A DNA stretch of 64,000 nt from positions 10,932,233 to 10,996,232 of the forward strand of contig NC_072464.1 in the NCBI RefSeq assembly GCF_027596085.1, given 5' to 3'. Under the pieces are notes generated by a model. That model searched no databases. It was given only the letters and a program-made list of their open reading frames with translations, and was not told the origin of the DNA. The DNA is from Anoplopoma fimbria. Lineage: Eukaryota > Chordata > Actinopteri > Perciformes > Anoplopomatidae. Positions 1 to 12,130 of the stretch are shown here, in pieces. The first letter of the stretch is position 1, and every line of letters starts with the position of its first letter. The position numbers were made by a program, and so were the translations under genes.

Positions 1-1548
1 GCCTTGGTCGGAACATGCACATATTGGATGTGGACCTGGATGAATGTTCCCTTCTCTGATCAGTCAGTTAAGTGGTTGGTATACGGAAAACATAGAACTT
101 CATTTGGACTTTGACTGAACTTGAATATGTCATACGATCCTCTTTTGCTGACTTTTGAGTTCAATCTGTTTTTGGTGTGTTTACATATCAAAATACGACA
201 GAGTAGCACTGATGATGGAAAAATAAAAGACTACTTGGCTGGCTTTGTTATGACAAATAATACCTAAAATAAAGAACCACATAGGATAAGTGATTACGCA
301 GTTACACTCAATTTCAAAATAGAGTAATAATACTAACTAATGTGTGTCCTCTGTAAAGCCTTTCACAAAAGACTTATCCATCATTTGTCTGTCAGAGATG
401 TCAGCAGACAAAGCATTTTTTTCAGTCAGATTGTATTGAAATATATGAGGAAATGATCCTGCTTCTCACTTGAATAAATACCTAACTTAACATTATAAAC
501 ATAGGTTATTGTTTTCAGTCTCTAGTTTCTCAGTCTTATATAATGCAGCATTTTTTGTAAATTATGTTGAAGAGCAGCATAATACACACATATATATGGC
601 ATGAAGTTCAGGAAATTATTCATGAGAAAAGTTAAAGGAAGTTATATAAATATATATAAATTATTAGAAAATCCTCACCAATTTAGAAGCACTGCAATTA
701 CTGAAAACAAACGTCAGTAGAGAAATGTGTTGCTTAATTTGTCTGCGTTTTGCCTATTTGCCCGTGCTCTTTTTAATTGCGGTGTGTTGAGCGTCTGCCA
801 CTAAAATAAGCTCAGGTTTTCATTCCATAATCTCTTGTTTTTTTTATTCAAATTTCTCATGAATTATCTCTTGGCCAGTCAGCTAGTTTCTTGTGTGCAT
901 GAAAACATGCTTGAAAAACCCGTTGTTATCATCAGTAGTTAATGCTGTTGGTGGGAAAACATGTGGCGGTTAGACCTGTAAATGATAAAGCTGCCAAATG
1001 GTTAAAGCCACTTCCTAGATAGATAACACTGTTGATCCAATTTTCCCTTCAGGCCATGATGGTACCCCTTCTGCTTGATAACTGTACTTACAATTTAAAT
1101 CTTCATGTTGTTACCTCTGTTGTATGGGATTTGATGGAATCACTGGTATGCTTTTAGCAGTAGATGTTGCCCTACAAAGCTGTAGGGCAACAGGTGTGTG
1201 ATGAATGATGCATGCTAGATGTGGGGCCTGTATGCCAGCTGTTGCTTCCACGCCTATCAAAGAGATCCCTATGGCAGACAATTTTAAGACATTTGATTAA
1301 AATCATGCACTTAATTCGAAATGATACTGCAAAGTGTTTTAACATATCTTCTGAAAGAACAGTTAAGAGGGCATAAAACTGAAAAATAACCTTTAACAAA
1401 ATAATGCAGATAGTTGTTGAACTTTATATAAAGTCATTCAGAACAAAAAAAAACACTGTAATAATAGGGGTATTACTTGAGGGTAAAAAAAACAGAGCCC
1501 GAATGCCCTTTAACAAATTAAATATAAAAAATGTTCTTCTACCTCAGC
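1..1548. other. 3' flank of the Ig-receptor gene; no gene seen
   Basis: AT-rich sequence downstream of the stop codon of the Ig-receptor gene at 1549. Part of it must be that gene's 3' untranslated region. I see no convincing reading frame, RNA gene or complete transposon here. Confidence 0.4.
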
Positions 1549-4500
1549 CTATAGTTCTCTTGCTTCTTCTTCTGTTCCTTGAGGCTCAGGTGAGCTAGAA
1601 GTTGGAACCTTCAACCTCTTTCCACGTGTGACCTCTCCTGTCCTGTCCCCAATTAACACACAAGAAAAGATTTCCATAATATATAAAATATATGTGTATA
1701 TACTAAGCTGTAGTACTGTATTTTAAACTTAAGTGTGTGCAGTACTACTGTATTTGGTACCTTGGAAATTTCCCGGATGTATAGGAGTACCACAATGCAC
1801 CAACCCCTAAGGCAATTAGGATAAGCAAAAGACTGAAGAGGATCCAACATGCAGTGCAACGTGCTGTTAGGAGACAGGACACAAGAAAGAAGAATACAGT
1901 GACAGGAAATATGATAAACATTGCCAGTTAATCAGGTATATCTAGTATAATGCAGCTTATCCTATCCAGTTTTTGACAAACCAGTGGTGTCTCAGCTCCT
2001 TTAAATCAGATAAGGACAGACTCTGGAGTTCTGGGTTTTTATAACATGGTGGAAACTGGAGAGAAACAAAATACCTGGTCACTGTGTGTTTTTGGCTGCT
2101 TTAATGCGCAACAATTTGTCTCTGTGATTTGGGATTTACTAATGGATGAATGATCGTATGTTAAGATTTAAATTTCAGTGTGCAACTTGGTCATAATTCA
2201 TTCTGATAGTTGAGTCAGACTTTTCAAATACATTATTTTAAATGCTTTGACATATTTGTTAAAATTGAAAGTCATAAAAAAAAGAAATACAGATTCAAAC
2301 AACAAATGCAGAACAGGAACAAATGCTAAAGAGACACTATCATATTTGACAAAAATCCACAGCCAAATCAAATATGACCTTACCAGAATTCACATACACA
2401 TAGATGTAGCTGCGTTTTCTTCCGTATGGGTTAGATGCTTCACACTGGTAGAGGCCATTCAGGTCAGATGTCATGCTCAGAAACCGTAGCGTTGCACCCT
2501 CTACTCTGACCGCAGACTGAAGCAACGTCTTGTTGGATCTGAAACAGAAAAACAAGGCTCAGCGGACAGCCAAATAAAGACTTTTAGACAACCATAACTG
2601 AAAGCTCACCATTTAACAATTTATATCTTGTTTGTTTAATCTGAAAATAACGGAAATGTAGTTTTCCTGTTTTCCTGTCTTTCAGACTCCCCCCATGGTC
2701 CATTTGGTTTATGGCTTCAGAGTCAACATGGGGACAGTGGAACCTGCTAATTATCCCACGTTTTGCCAGCTAGATATTGATTTAGTGCGCCAAATATACC
2801 GGATGCTTACAAATATGTTTTATATAGGAGTTGGAGTTCAAAAACAGAGCTGAAAAGAAAAGTGAATAATGGACTTAAAATCACCCGGCCGCCAGAAATA
2901 TGACTCAAAATCCTTATCCTAAATTAATTTATGATCATCAATACAATTCTGTAATGCTAAAATACATATACAGTGTGATGATTAAAGATGAACATTGAAT
3001 TGAGAAATAGTGTAAATGTATTAAGCATTTACAATGAACAAGAAAATGAAGATATGGGAGCAACGTTTGAAGAACAAGCTAGCAATTTAATGATGGTACT
3101 ACACTATTAGCTGTGTTGGAAAAGTATATTGTACTCAAGTACAAGTTTGAGGTACTTAATTGAAGCATTTCCCTTTCATGCTACTTTACACTTCACAGCT
3201 ATTATATATACAAATATGGTATTTTTTTACTCCACCACTGACGTGTGAACTATAAATGTGTTATGAAACTATTCTAAAAAAGTAGCAATCGCACCAAATC
3301 TGAAGAGTAGGACCTTCTTTGATGAGCTACTATGAGTGGTTACTCCTTTATGACTCTTAAGCAGCCCCATTGGTCAAATCTTATCCGAGGGTGTGATGAA
3401 GAATAAACTTTTGAGCAGTACAGGCTTTTTTAACAAAATGGCGCATGGGTGCAACTTCCGGACCCCTATTGTGTTGACCCCTTGACGTGATCAAATACCA
3501 AAGGTGTTTCCTTTCTGCAGGTCTAAATACAAATGTCCCTTTCCTCCCTTTTGTTACCACTTTTACTTCCTTTCCCTTTGATCTGGGTCAACTCACCGGC
3601 TCAGATGTGCTCTGTGTCTGTCAGTTCACCAGTATGCCGGCATACTTCATTAAACTCACACCACCACAGCAACTTCTGAACTGGACTTGAATGATTTTTC
3701 TCAACAGGTGTCACCCACATACATGTATGCACGTGTCTGGAACCACATCTTGGATAAATGATTTGAGTGTGATCCTCTGTCTTCAATCATTTCTGCTCTT
3801 GCCCACTGTGAAGCAGCTTGACCGGAACGGCTAGAAAAGTAATAGGAGGCAGACACGCAAAACTTTGTCCTGAAACCAAAAAAGGTTTATTTATAAAAGT
3901 GACCCTGCTACAGGGTCTAAAAAGAGGAAATAGTTGGGCACCTTTTCTTTTAGACTTTTAGAAGTAACAAAGGCAGATAATGATTTAACTATTGAACTGC
4001 AGAACTGAATCAATAAAAAATACTTAAACCTAACAATACCTGTCTGTGTTTTACCTTAACCAATGATGTTGATATTATATGATTTGTAATTAAATAAAAT
4101 ACAAAACACACACAGACCCAGGTAGGAAATGTCTGCAGTTACATATTATCATGGAACTGTGGTTAAAAAAACTATTAACAAGCATGGTTAGATTTGTAAC
4201 AAAATGGCAGTGAAGTATGGGGACAAATAGTGTGACCTGCTTAGGTTGCCCTGCTCTACATTAGGACTGACAATGACATTCATTTATACTAATAATCGTG
4301 TGTCCTGTGACTATTGTACAAACGCCATTAATAATGATTATACAGAGTGATTTGTGTTTCCTAGTAATAATCTATTTCCCCAACAATTAATACCAGTTAA
4401 ATTGTCCCATTTTCCGAGAATACATGTTACAGGTCCTGTTATTGTTTTGCTTTGATCTTATGAAGATGAATGGAACTGTGTGAAGTCTCCAGTGTAATGG

Positions 4501-6283
4501 AGAATTCTCAAGACATAAAAAGAGGGTTGCAGTCCATGCTTCCTGTTTTAGTTTTATGTCCTGTGGCATCACAAGGGGCGAGGAAGTGGATGGGTGCTAC
4601 ATTCCCTTTGGAGATCGGCAGCCACACCACAAAATGGCCACCGATCTACAAACTGCAGCTCCCAGAATGCCTCACCACTCCCCCAGGTGTGAGTGTTTAA
4701 GCCACCTGATTGAGGAAGGACTTAAGGGCTGCAGGAAACAAAGGAGGGAAGAGAGGGAGAGAGCACATGGCTGGAAGGAGTGCTGGAAGACACAGAGCTT
4801 TTTTGTTGTTTTGTACTTTTGTTTGGATAAAAGAGCTACTAAGTTGTTAAATTATAAAAGAATAAAACTTTGCTTTTTCTGAGGACCTTTTGCTTTTTGC
4901 CTGTTTTTTGTTCACTCCCTTGCACCACCCCACCCCAGCCGCACTTGTGACCTCCCGTGACGTCACAGTCCGTTGTTTCTATTAGCAACATCCTAGTTGC
5001 CTCTAGTTCTCTGTGATCAAAATCAATAAATGTTAATATACCACACATTTTCAAATGGTGCCATGTGTTTTATAGTGTTTGGTGACCAAAAAAAAGAAGA
5101 AAGTATTATGCCATTTTCCTACCATTTACAAAAAAAGCAAATGTTCAGTTTTGTTAGTATCATACAAATGTTCTGCGAACACCAGCAATCTAACGATCAG
5201 TTCTTGATTTCCTGAGTCCGACATCCTTTCTAGGGTGCTGCTGATGTGTCAAGTCATCACACAATGCTTTACATTAATTAACATTACATTTAAATATAAA
5301 ATTTCAGTGCCTTTTAAACAGTTTTTTTTTGTAATGCCTCACTAGAATTTCAAGTAATTCATCAGCCATAATTATAAAAGCTTTTCATGACAACAGAGCG
5401 GGCTGCACGGTGGTGTAGTGGTTAGCACTGTCGCCTCACAGCAAGAGGGTCCTGGGTTCAATTCCCGGGCTAGACAACCTTCTGTGTGGAGTTTGCATGT
5501 TCTCCCCGTGTCAGCGTGGGTTCTCTCCGGGTTCTCCGGCTTCCTCCCACAGTCCAAAGACATGCAGCTTAGGTTAATTGATGACTCTGAAATTGCCCGT
5601 AGGTGTGAATGTGAGCGTGAGTGGTTGTCTGTCTCTATATGTCTGCCCTGTGATAGGCTGGCGACCTGTCCAGGGTGTACCCTGCCTTCGCCCATTGACA
5701 GCTGGGATCGGCTCCAGCACCCCCGCGACCCTTAACTGGATAAGCGGTTACGGAAGATGGATGGATGACAACAGAGCACTTAATATAATGTTTCATTGCA
5801 ACTTTCATTAAAATCTAATATCAGTACACACATTTCAAATCACTAAAATTAATTTGGGTAATGGAACAACACTTAACTTTGTACAAAGCCTGTGAGAACA
5901 ACGAACCAAACAATGTTTCAATGTCAAAATATATATTGTTTGGTTAAGAATGTTTCCAATTAAACTCCATTCAAAGTTGTTTCAAGCTACTGTACCTGCT
6001 CCAGGTAAAATCTGCTTCTGGTTTGGCTTCGGCGACGCATTCAAATGAGTCCTCCGATCTCGTGTGGATGTCTACTTCAATGGGTGAGACTTTGAGAGAG
6101 GGAGAGGGAAAGAGGTGTGTTACTGCTGTAACTGAGAAAATATTAATAACATTATATCAGAAGAATATTGAGCACCCTTCTTTGGATCTCATGTGTACTG
6201 ATGCAGTGTTGGCTCGCTTTGTAGAAAACCTGATTTGGCATTTTATTTAGTTTCAAGGTCATTTTGGATTACAGTAGTTGGGG

Positions 6284-6314
<31 letters not shown>

Positions 6315-9300
6315 AACATTACATCTGGGTAGCTGCATTTGACAGAATACTGGTGTCTGACTTTCAGAGGCATCTGTTTCAATAGACAACTGAAACAGTA
6401 TACCTGACTCTTTCATGGCGGAGCCTTAAGACATTGGCTCAGCTTTCCATTATTATTAGAAAATAACAGTGTTCCTTTGTATGGACAGATGGAGGGTGAA
6501 TTCCACCAGTAAAACGTGGGTGGAGTATAACGCCTATGCTAAGGCTTTTGGGGGACTATTTTAGCAGCTGTCAGACCCAATTCTTGCTGTTTTAAGGTGT
6601 TTTCACACTTGGGTGGATTAAAAAAGTTCCCCTGTTTGTGGTAGTCAAAGGAATGTCGGTGTGGGCCGTAAACAAAGCAGTGGTTTAGGGTTTACCAGGC
6701 AGCTCAGGTATGTACAGTTCCATGCAGTCTGGACTACGTGTGAAATCAAACCACTCAAAATACTGCAGCTACTTAATTTAATTGAACGCATTATCAGCTA
6801 TTATACAATACTAGTGAAGTGCCTGTTTGTCGTAGCCTTTCAGAGAGTGTGGCCATTCATAAGGTGTGCTCCTTCAGAGCGGGATGATAGCTTGGCCTCT
6901 GGAAGCATCATCAAAAAACTTTCATTGCTCAATGACTCCAGGGCCCTTCCCTGGAGTCATTGAGCAAAGAGTTCAGTTGCAACTCTAGAATATCCAGCAT
7001 CAAGGAGCAAAAGTGAACTGCACAGCAACACACCCACCAAGTAGATGTAATGAACGGTTCCCGAGATATGCAAAGGACTGTCCCAGGTACATATACAAGG
7101 GATTCCTTGTTTCATAGTTAGATTAGATAGTCAGGTAAATACACGTAAGCAGACTGATAACTACAGTGCTTGGGCTTCTCTGCAATGACTAGAGAAATAA
7201 ACTTAAGCTCAACAACATCAACTCTGCTCCAGGCTCCGAAATACCACAGCCAAAACCACACAATGGGCTGGGTTGTGCTCCAGCATTTAACACTGCCCAC
7301 ACTCCTACTGCACTCAGTGCCATGTGGGGGTAAACATGCAAACAATGTCTTTAAATAGTGTTTGGTGACCAACCAGCAAATGTTCAGTTTTGTTAGTATC
7401 ATACAAATGTTCTGCGAACACCAGCAATCTAACGATCAGTTCTTGATTTCCTGAGTCCGACATCCTTTCTAGGGTGCTGCTGATGTGTCAAGTCATCACA
7501 CAATGCTTTACATTAATTAACATTACATTTAAATATAAAATTTCAGTGCCTTTTAAACAGTTTTTTTTTGTAATGCCTCACTAGAATTTCAAGTAATTCA
7601 TCAGCCATAATTATAAAAGCTTTTCATGACAACAGAGCACTTAATATAATGTTTCATTGCAACTTTCATTAAAATCTAATATCTATAATTAACTAAATAA
7701 ATTTAACCTACAAAATTCTTAAATCGACAATGATAAGATAACAAGAATGATCAACTATATAAGTTACTGAAATAATATTTGTATGCTCACAGAGGATTTG
7801 TATGGTGAAGGGTAGGCGTTCTTCTTTCGACATGGCTGCACCCGTGATGACACACGTGACCATGTGACCGTTGATTTCTCTGGTGGGTACTCCAAACAGC
7901 GAGCTGACAGTGGTAGTGGTACCGTTGGCATGCTGGGTGAAGTGGATAGTTGCCCTCACTTTATCTCCCAACGTACCAGTGAGCCATTGCACCTTTGCAG
8001 GAGGCTTGGAACCAGCAGCAATGCAAGTACCGAGGGAAACCTCTTCGTTACCCAAAGTAGGAAAATTATCCTTCACGCTTGTGAACGGAGGCACTAGGAG
8101 AGTAACAGTAAATAAGAGAAGTCAACATGTGAGCATGAAGGTCAACACTATTGTCGTTTACACAGACACACACACGTTTAATACAATACATTATACCAAG
8201 CAAGTTTAGAGGTATCGCTGTATGGACATTTCCGCTGGGGAACAGAGTGAAGATGCACGTGAAGGTGGCTTCATCGGTCAATTTGACATTGGATAACCGT
8301 AGAGATCCATTGTTGTCACCAAAGTTCCCAATAAATTCAAATCGATCATCACGTCCGTTGACAAATTTTGCCTCATTGGGAGGCAAGATTGTGAAGAAAT
8401 TATCATTCTGAGGTTCCTTCCGCCATGATATCTGGGTGATGGGCTCCGTAGTGTCGATGAGTTTGCACGGTAAGATGGTCGTCCCTCCGTGCACCACGGT
8501 CATGTTTCCTCCAATCACCTGGAGAGCTGTAAGGAGCAAAAAAACTCATAAGGCAATCAGATCCCAAGTTAGGACGCACCAACCAGTTGAAACACACATG
8601 GATGAAAGCAGTTTGGAAACTTTTCCATTACGCAATGCCACACCATCTGTCGACAGTAAACTTTACTGTCCAATAATTTAACTTAAGCAAACATTAGTAT
8701 GATCATGTGTAAGTGGCACTCTTGACTTGGTGACTGTGGAGAGAGACTAAGGATGATAGGTACGGTGGCTCACAATGGACATTTCACAAAACACAACAAC
8801 ATATCAGGAAACAAAACATCAAAAAAGAAATAAACGTCATTAAGGTGAGACACAAAACAAAAAAGGTAGATACGTATACAACAAGGATTCCTCGTCGCTG
8901 ATTGGATGCACGGTCTATTTATTACAGAGGGAATTAACTGTGCAGCTGTTGAAATACAAAGTGAGAAGAGTACAAATACAAATAGTGTTTCACATAAATA
9001 TATAATAGATTGCAGCTCAGAGCGTAGGCTACAACAAAATGAAGTAGTTTTTGCTGTGTTTTCAGAGTTATTCTTTTTTCACACCTTACACTTCTTTGCA
9101 GTGAGAGGGATAGACAGTGCTAATAATATATATTTATTTTAAATTTATGGTGTTCAAAGGCTGTAGGCAGCCAAGCTTCATAGGTGTATATTTAGGTATG
9201 TTTTTATGTCAATAAACAGTGAAAATACAATATATTGCTGTTGTGTTTTCTGAAATGTAGTTTTCTAAAAATGTCCTTGTGTTTCCTGAAACTTTGTGTT

Positions 9301-9791
9301 TTTACACCAATGGCCACCATGCTATTGCTAAAACCTTCCAAAGTTGAATTAACATCGCTTTTCAAACTATTTATATAATGGGACAACAGCAGAGCCACTA
9401 TTTTGTGGGAATTGGTTGTATGATGAGAAGTCGGCCAAGGTCTTTGTTTAGGCGCATGTGTTTAAAGGGCAGTCAAGCCTAGTGTGCTGAAGAAGAAAAT
9501 ACGCAAGGAGTCTTATGTCTATGAGCAAAATAGCTATTAACTGTTTCCTTCTTCACGTCTCATATTTATATTTATATTGTATTTATGGACACTTGTATTT
9601 GTGTTATAATTGTGTACATTTTTTACAACGAAATGGAAAACGTACTTAACTGAAGGCTAATAATAGAGTTTACGTTAGTAAAATGGAAGAAGCGAGCATT
9701 TAACCACCTACATACCTCTTATAACGGTGCTCTGGAGCAAAGTAGACACCAGTAAAAACGAGGTGCTTCTCCAGAAAAACAAGGCGGACAT
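1549..9791 (-). CDS. Nectin/PVR-like immunoglobulin-superfamily membrane receptor, 7 exons, 368 aa
   Basis: Predicted single-pass type I cell-surface receptor with three Ig domains (V, C1-type, C2-type), the layout of nectins and PVR-like receptors, which bind related receptors on neighbouring cells. Exons with GT/AG borders and matching phases: 9716-9791, 8197-8526, 7791-8093, 5996-6089, 2384-2538, 1761-1863, 1549-1594 (1107 nt). Exon 1 is a signal peptide starting MSALFFWR. The V exon shows ILPCKL, ISWRKE and TFTCIF. Domain 2 shows GTCIAA and VTCVIT. Domain 3 is split over two exons (FECVAEA; LYQCEASNPYG). NMT, NGS, NGT and NKT are glycosylation sequons. Exon 6 carries the membrane helix (WILFSLLLILIALGVGALW). 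The cytoplasmic tail is only about 20 residues, ends EAREL, and lacks the C-terminal afadin-binding PDZ ligand of classical nectins. The family call is firm; the exact orthologue is not. The last exon (46 nt) is the least certain. Confidence 0.85.
3115..3240 (+). repeat. Dispersed teleost repeat fragment (tactcaagtac type)
   Basis: Contains tgtactcaagtac, a gaggtactt block, tgctactttacactt and actccaccac in the same order as the longer copy at 18495-18985. I read both as decayed copies of one common fish interspersed repeat. It lies in an intron of the Ig-receptor gene. Confidence 0.5.
4562..4967 (+). mobile_element. Solo LTR with 4-bp target duplication
   Basis: A 406-bp block starting TGTGGCATCACA and ending GACGTCACA, flanked by gtcc on both sides (4558-4561 and 4968-4971). 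It contains a poly(A) signal aataaa at 4861-4866 followed by a T-rich U5-like part, as expected of an LTR in plus orientation. No internal retroelement sequence or second LTR is present, so it is a solo LTR left by recombination. It sits in the intron between exons 4 and 5 of the Ig-receptor gene. Confidence 0.65.
5072..5823. repeat. Intronic segmental duplication, copy with SINE
   Basis: About 330 bp of unique intron sequence here, apart from the inserted SINE, recur almost unchanged at 7357-7685. This copy has about 48 bp after ggtgacca that the other lacks, plus the SINE at 5400-5766. Confidence 0.8.
5400..5766 (+). mobile_element. tRNA-derived SINE with 11-bp target duplication
   Basis: A 367-bp element. 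The head has pol III promoter-like boxes (A box around gtagtggttagc, B box ggttcaattcc), followed by a conserved body and a 3' end of ggatggatg repeats. It is flanked by gacaacagagc at 5389-5399 and 5767-5777. The paralogous intron segment carries the empty site once, at 7628-7638, so both borders are confirmed. Typical of a SINE family widespread in fishes. Confidence 0.85.
6284..6311. repeat. (GA)n microsatellite
   Basis: Uninterrupted ga dinucleotide run inside an intron of the Ig-receptor gene. Confidence 0.9.
6925..6967. repeat. Perfect inverted repeat, 19-bp arms
   Basis: Arm ttgctcaatgactccaggg at 6925-6943 and its exact reverse complement at 6949-6967, separated by 5 nt. It would form a stable hairpin in single-stranded DNA or in the pre-mRNA. 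It lies in the intron between exons 3 and 4. Confidence 0.9.
7357..7685. repeat. Intronic segmental duplication, copy without SINE
   Basis: Nearly identical to 5072-5823 minus the SINE. The SINE target gacaacagagc occurs once at 7628-7638. Homology ends near aatctaatatc just before exon 3 of the Ig-receptor gene. Confidence 0.8.
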
Positions 9792-10010
9792 AGTTTATCC
9801 TTAAGATCCTCCTCCATCAGCTCAGGTTCGTGATCTGTGAAATGTCAGAACCGGATCCTGTGTGGAGACAGTGGGAATACCCGCCCCCCCTCTGCCTCTG
9901 ATTGGCTACTTTCTGCTAAACGCTCCGAATTTGATAAGCTATATTTATCAGCCCGGAGCATTCACCCACGAATGGGCAAGATAAGCCTCTGCCAGCCCAT
10001 GTTGTTGTTC
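8272..10010. repeat. Tandem duplication block A (5' half of the Ig-receptor gene)
   Basis: From inside the V exon through intron 1, exon 1 and the promoter, this block recurs at 10638-12130 with small insertions and deletions. The intron stretch 8640-9190 matches 11130-11700 almost base for base. This is the intact member. Confidence 0.85.
9880..9905 (-). promoter_or_regulatory. GC box and CCAAT box upstream of the Ig-receptor start
   Basis: Read on the minus strand, a CCAAT box (9901-9905) and a GGGGCGGG GC box (from about 9880) lie about 90-115 bp upstream of the start codon at 9791. No TATA box is obvious. The same pair is kept in the duplicate at 12011-12035. Confidence 0.5.
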
Positions 10011-10599
10011 CCATAGCCTGAAGAGAGGCAATAGTTTTTTATTTTTACAATTGTCGTATGCTTTTTCATAATTAAACTAATTTCTGATACACTTGTAAAC
10101 GACAAATCAACTGTGTAGAATTCGAAGATTGGCAATTTTACAAAAAAAGATGGATAAACGAAAATTTTCCTCAACGTTTTTTCACGTTTGCTTGGTCAGA
10201 GGGTGCCATTGGTCCATTTATTACGGTAATGCAATGGAGTATTCGTCCACTCTAAAGCTACCGCAAACCCCTAAAAAGGAGTACTTCCAGTCTGGATTTC
10301 AAAGTAAAGGATCGCGTGTATTTGGGTTCAACTCTGTCCAAAATTATTAGACTCATTAACTACTTATGGAAGAAAGTGTTTTTATCCCACAACAAAATTA
10401 TTCTTGTTTTAGGTAAGGGATTTTGACATTGGATTACTCAAAAAGTACACAGTAAAGGTATTTCATAGTAAGCAGAGTATTTATGCGATCAGTCGAAGAA
10501 GCACTCTGTCCAAAAATATTAGACCTATAAACTACTCATGAAAGAAAGTGTTTTAATACCACATCAAAGTCCGAGGAAAAGGCTGAATCTTCTCGTTTA

Positions 10600-10637
10600 C
10601 ACACACACACACACACACCCACCCCCACACACACACA
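10600..10637. repeat. (CA)n microsatellite at the truncated end of the duplicate
   Basis: A run of ca with a short cccacc interruption that directly abuts the truncated V exon of the duplicate. It marks the downstream breakpoint of the duplicated block. Confidence 0.85.
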
Positions 10638-12130
10638 GGTCAATTTGACATTGGATAACCATAGAGATCCATTGTTGTCACCAAAGTTCCAAATACATTT
10701 AAATCGATCATCACGTCCGTTGACATATTTTGCCTCATTGGGAGGCAAGATTGTGAGGAAATTATAATTCTGAGGTTCCTTCCGCCATGATATCTGGGTG
10801 ATGGGCTCCGTAGTGTCGATGAGTTTGCACGGTAAGATGGTCGTCATGTTTTCTCCAATCACCTGGAGAGCTGTAAGGTGCAAAAAACTCATAAAGGCAA
10901 TCAGATCCCAAGTTAGGACGCACCAACCAGTTGAAACACACATGGATGAAAACATTTACGTTGGCCCTGAGCACAGTATCTGACAAGTCTAAACTGGCAA
11001 AAAGAAAAGCTGGCTTTGACTTTAGAGCAGATGGGGAATTTAAAGGCTTTTGAAAAATGATGTTTGGAAACTTAGGCTGGGGCGTGAAGCTGAACCGGGC
11101 TCAACTCTTCCATAACGCAATTTCACACCATCTGTCAACAGACTTTACTGTCCAATAATTTAACTTAAGCAAACATTAGTATGATCATGTGTAAGTGGCA
11201 CTCTTGACTTTGTGACTGTGGAGAGAGACTAAGGATGATAGGTACGGTGGCTCACAATGGACATTTCACAAAACACAACAACATATCAGGAAACAAAACA
11301 TCAAAAAAGAAATAAACGTCATTAAGGTGAGACACAAAACAAAAAAGGTAGATACGTATACAACAAGGATTCCTCGTCGCTGATTGGATGCACGGTCTAT
11401 TTATTACAGAGGGAATTAACTGTGCAGCTGTTGAAATACAAAGTGAGAAGAGTACAAATACAAATAGTGTTTCACATAAATATATAATAGATTGCAGCTC
11501 AGAGCGTAGGCTACAACAAAATGAAGTAGTTTTTGCTGTGTTTTCAGAGTTATTCTTTTCCCTCTCACAGGTTTTGTGGCAAGTCTTACACTTCTTTGCA
11601 GTGAGAGGGATAGACAGTGCTAATAATATATATTTATTTTAAATTTATGGTGTTCAAAGGCTGTAGGCAGCCAAGCTTCATAGGTGTATATTTAGGTATG
11701 TTTTTTTTTTTACAATTGCTGTTGTGTTTTCGAAATGGAAAAGCATTTAACCACCTAAAACAGTTACCTCTTTTCAAACTATTTATATAATGGGTTATAA
11801 CTATTTTGGTGCTCTGGATCAAAGTCTTTGACACCAGTAAAAACAAGGTGCTTCTCCAGAAAAAACAAGGCGGACATAGTTTATTTATCCTTGTATTTGT
11901 GTTATAAGATCCTCCTCCATCAGCCCAGGCTCGTTCAGGATCTGTAGCTTGTCAGAACCGGATCCTTTCTGCTCATACAAACTATCACTGTGAGAAGACC
12001 CGCGTGAATACCCGCCCCCCTCTGCCTCTGATTGGCTACTTTCTGCCTTATTTTTTCCAATATCAGCCAGGAGCATTCACCCATCCAGGGGCGAGAGAGG
12101 GCAGCTCACGTTGTTGTCCCCGTAGCCTGT
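10638..12130. repeat. Tandem duplication block B
   Basis: Second copy of 8272-10010 (partial V exon, intron 1, exon 1, promoter). Differences include a (CA)n junction at the left end, a 4-codon loss in the V exon, changes around 11570, and frameshifts in exon 1. Confidence 0.85.
10639..11877 (-). pseudogene. Partial, broken copy of the Ig-receptor gene
   Basis: Only the signal-peptide exon (ATG at 11877) and part of the V exon (10639-10870) remain. Exon 1 has one extra T in its poly-T run, which shifts the frame after about five codons, and its GT donor is gone. The V exon keeps ILPCKL and ISWRKE but lacks four codons near its start. It stops at KLT before the second Ig cysteine, where the (CA)n repeat begins. 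Domains 2 and 3, membrane helix and tail are absent. It lies about 2 kb upstream of the intact gene in the same orientation, so it arose by tandem duplication and is non-functional as read. Reading back through the acceptor gives an open MCVSTGW leader, but I doubt that it is used. Confidence 0.8.

Noticed and set aside
1653..1859. Open frame starting MHCMLDPLQSF at the membrane-helix exon
   Set aside because: Wrong frame; the phase carried from the preceding exon gives the hydrophobic helix instead.
5400..5480. tRNA gene on the plus strand (A and B box, cloverleaf-like head)
   Set aside because: It continues into a conserved SINE body with a ggatg tail and target duplications; it is the tRNA-derived head of a SINE, not a functional tRNA.
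10762..10986. Alternative leader (MCVSTGWCVLTWDL) read continuously into the V exon of the duplicate
   Set aside because: It crosses a good acceptor, the same region of the intact gene has a stop in this frame, and the true signal peptide is in a separate upstream exon.
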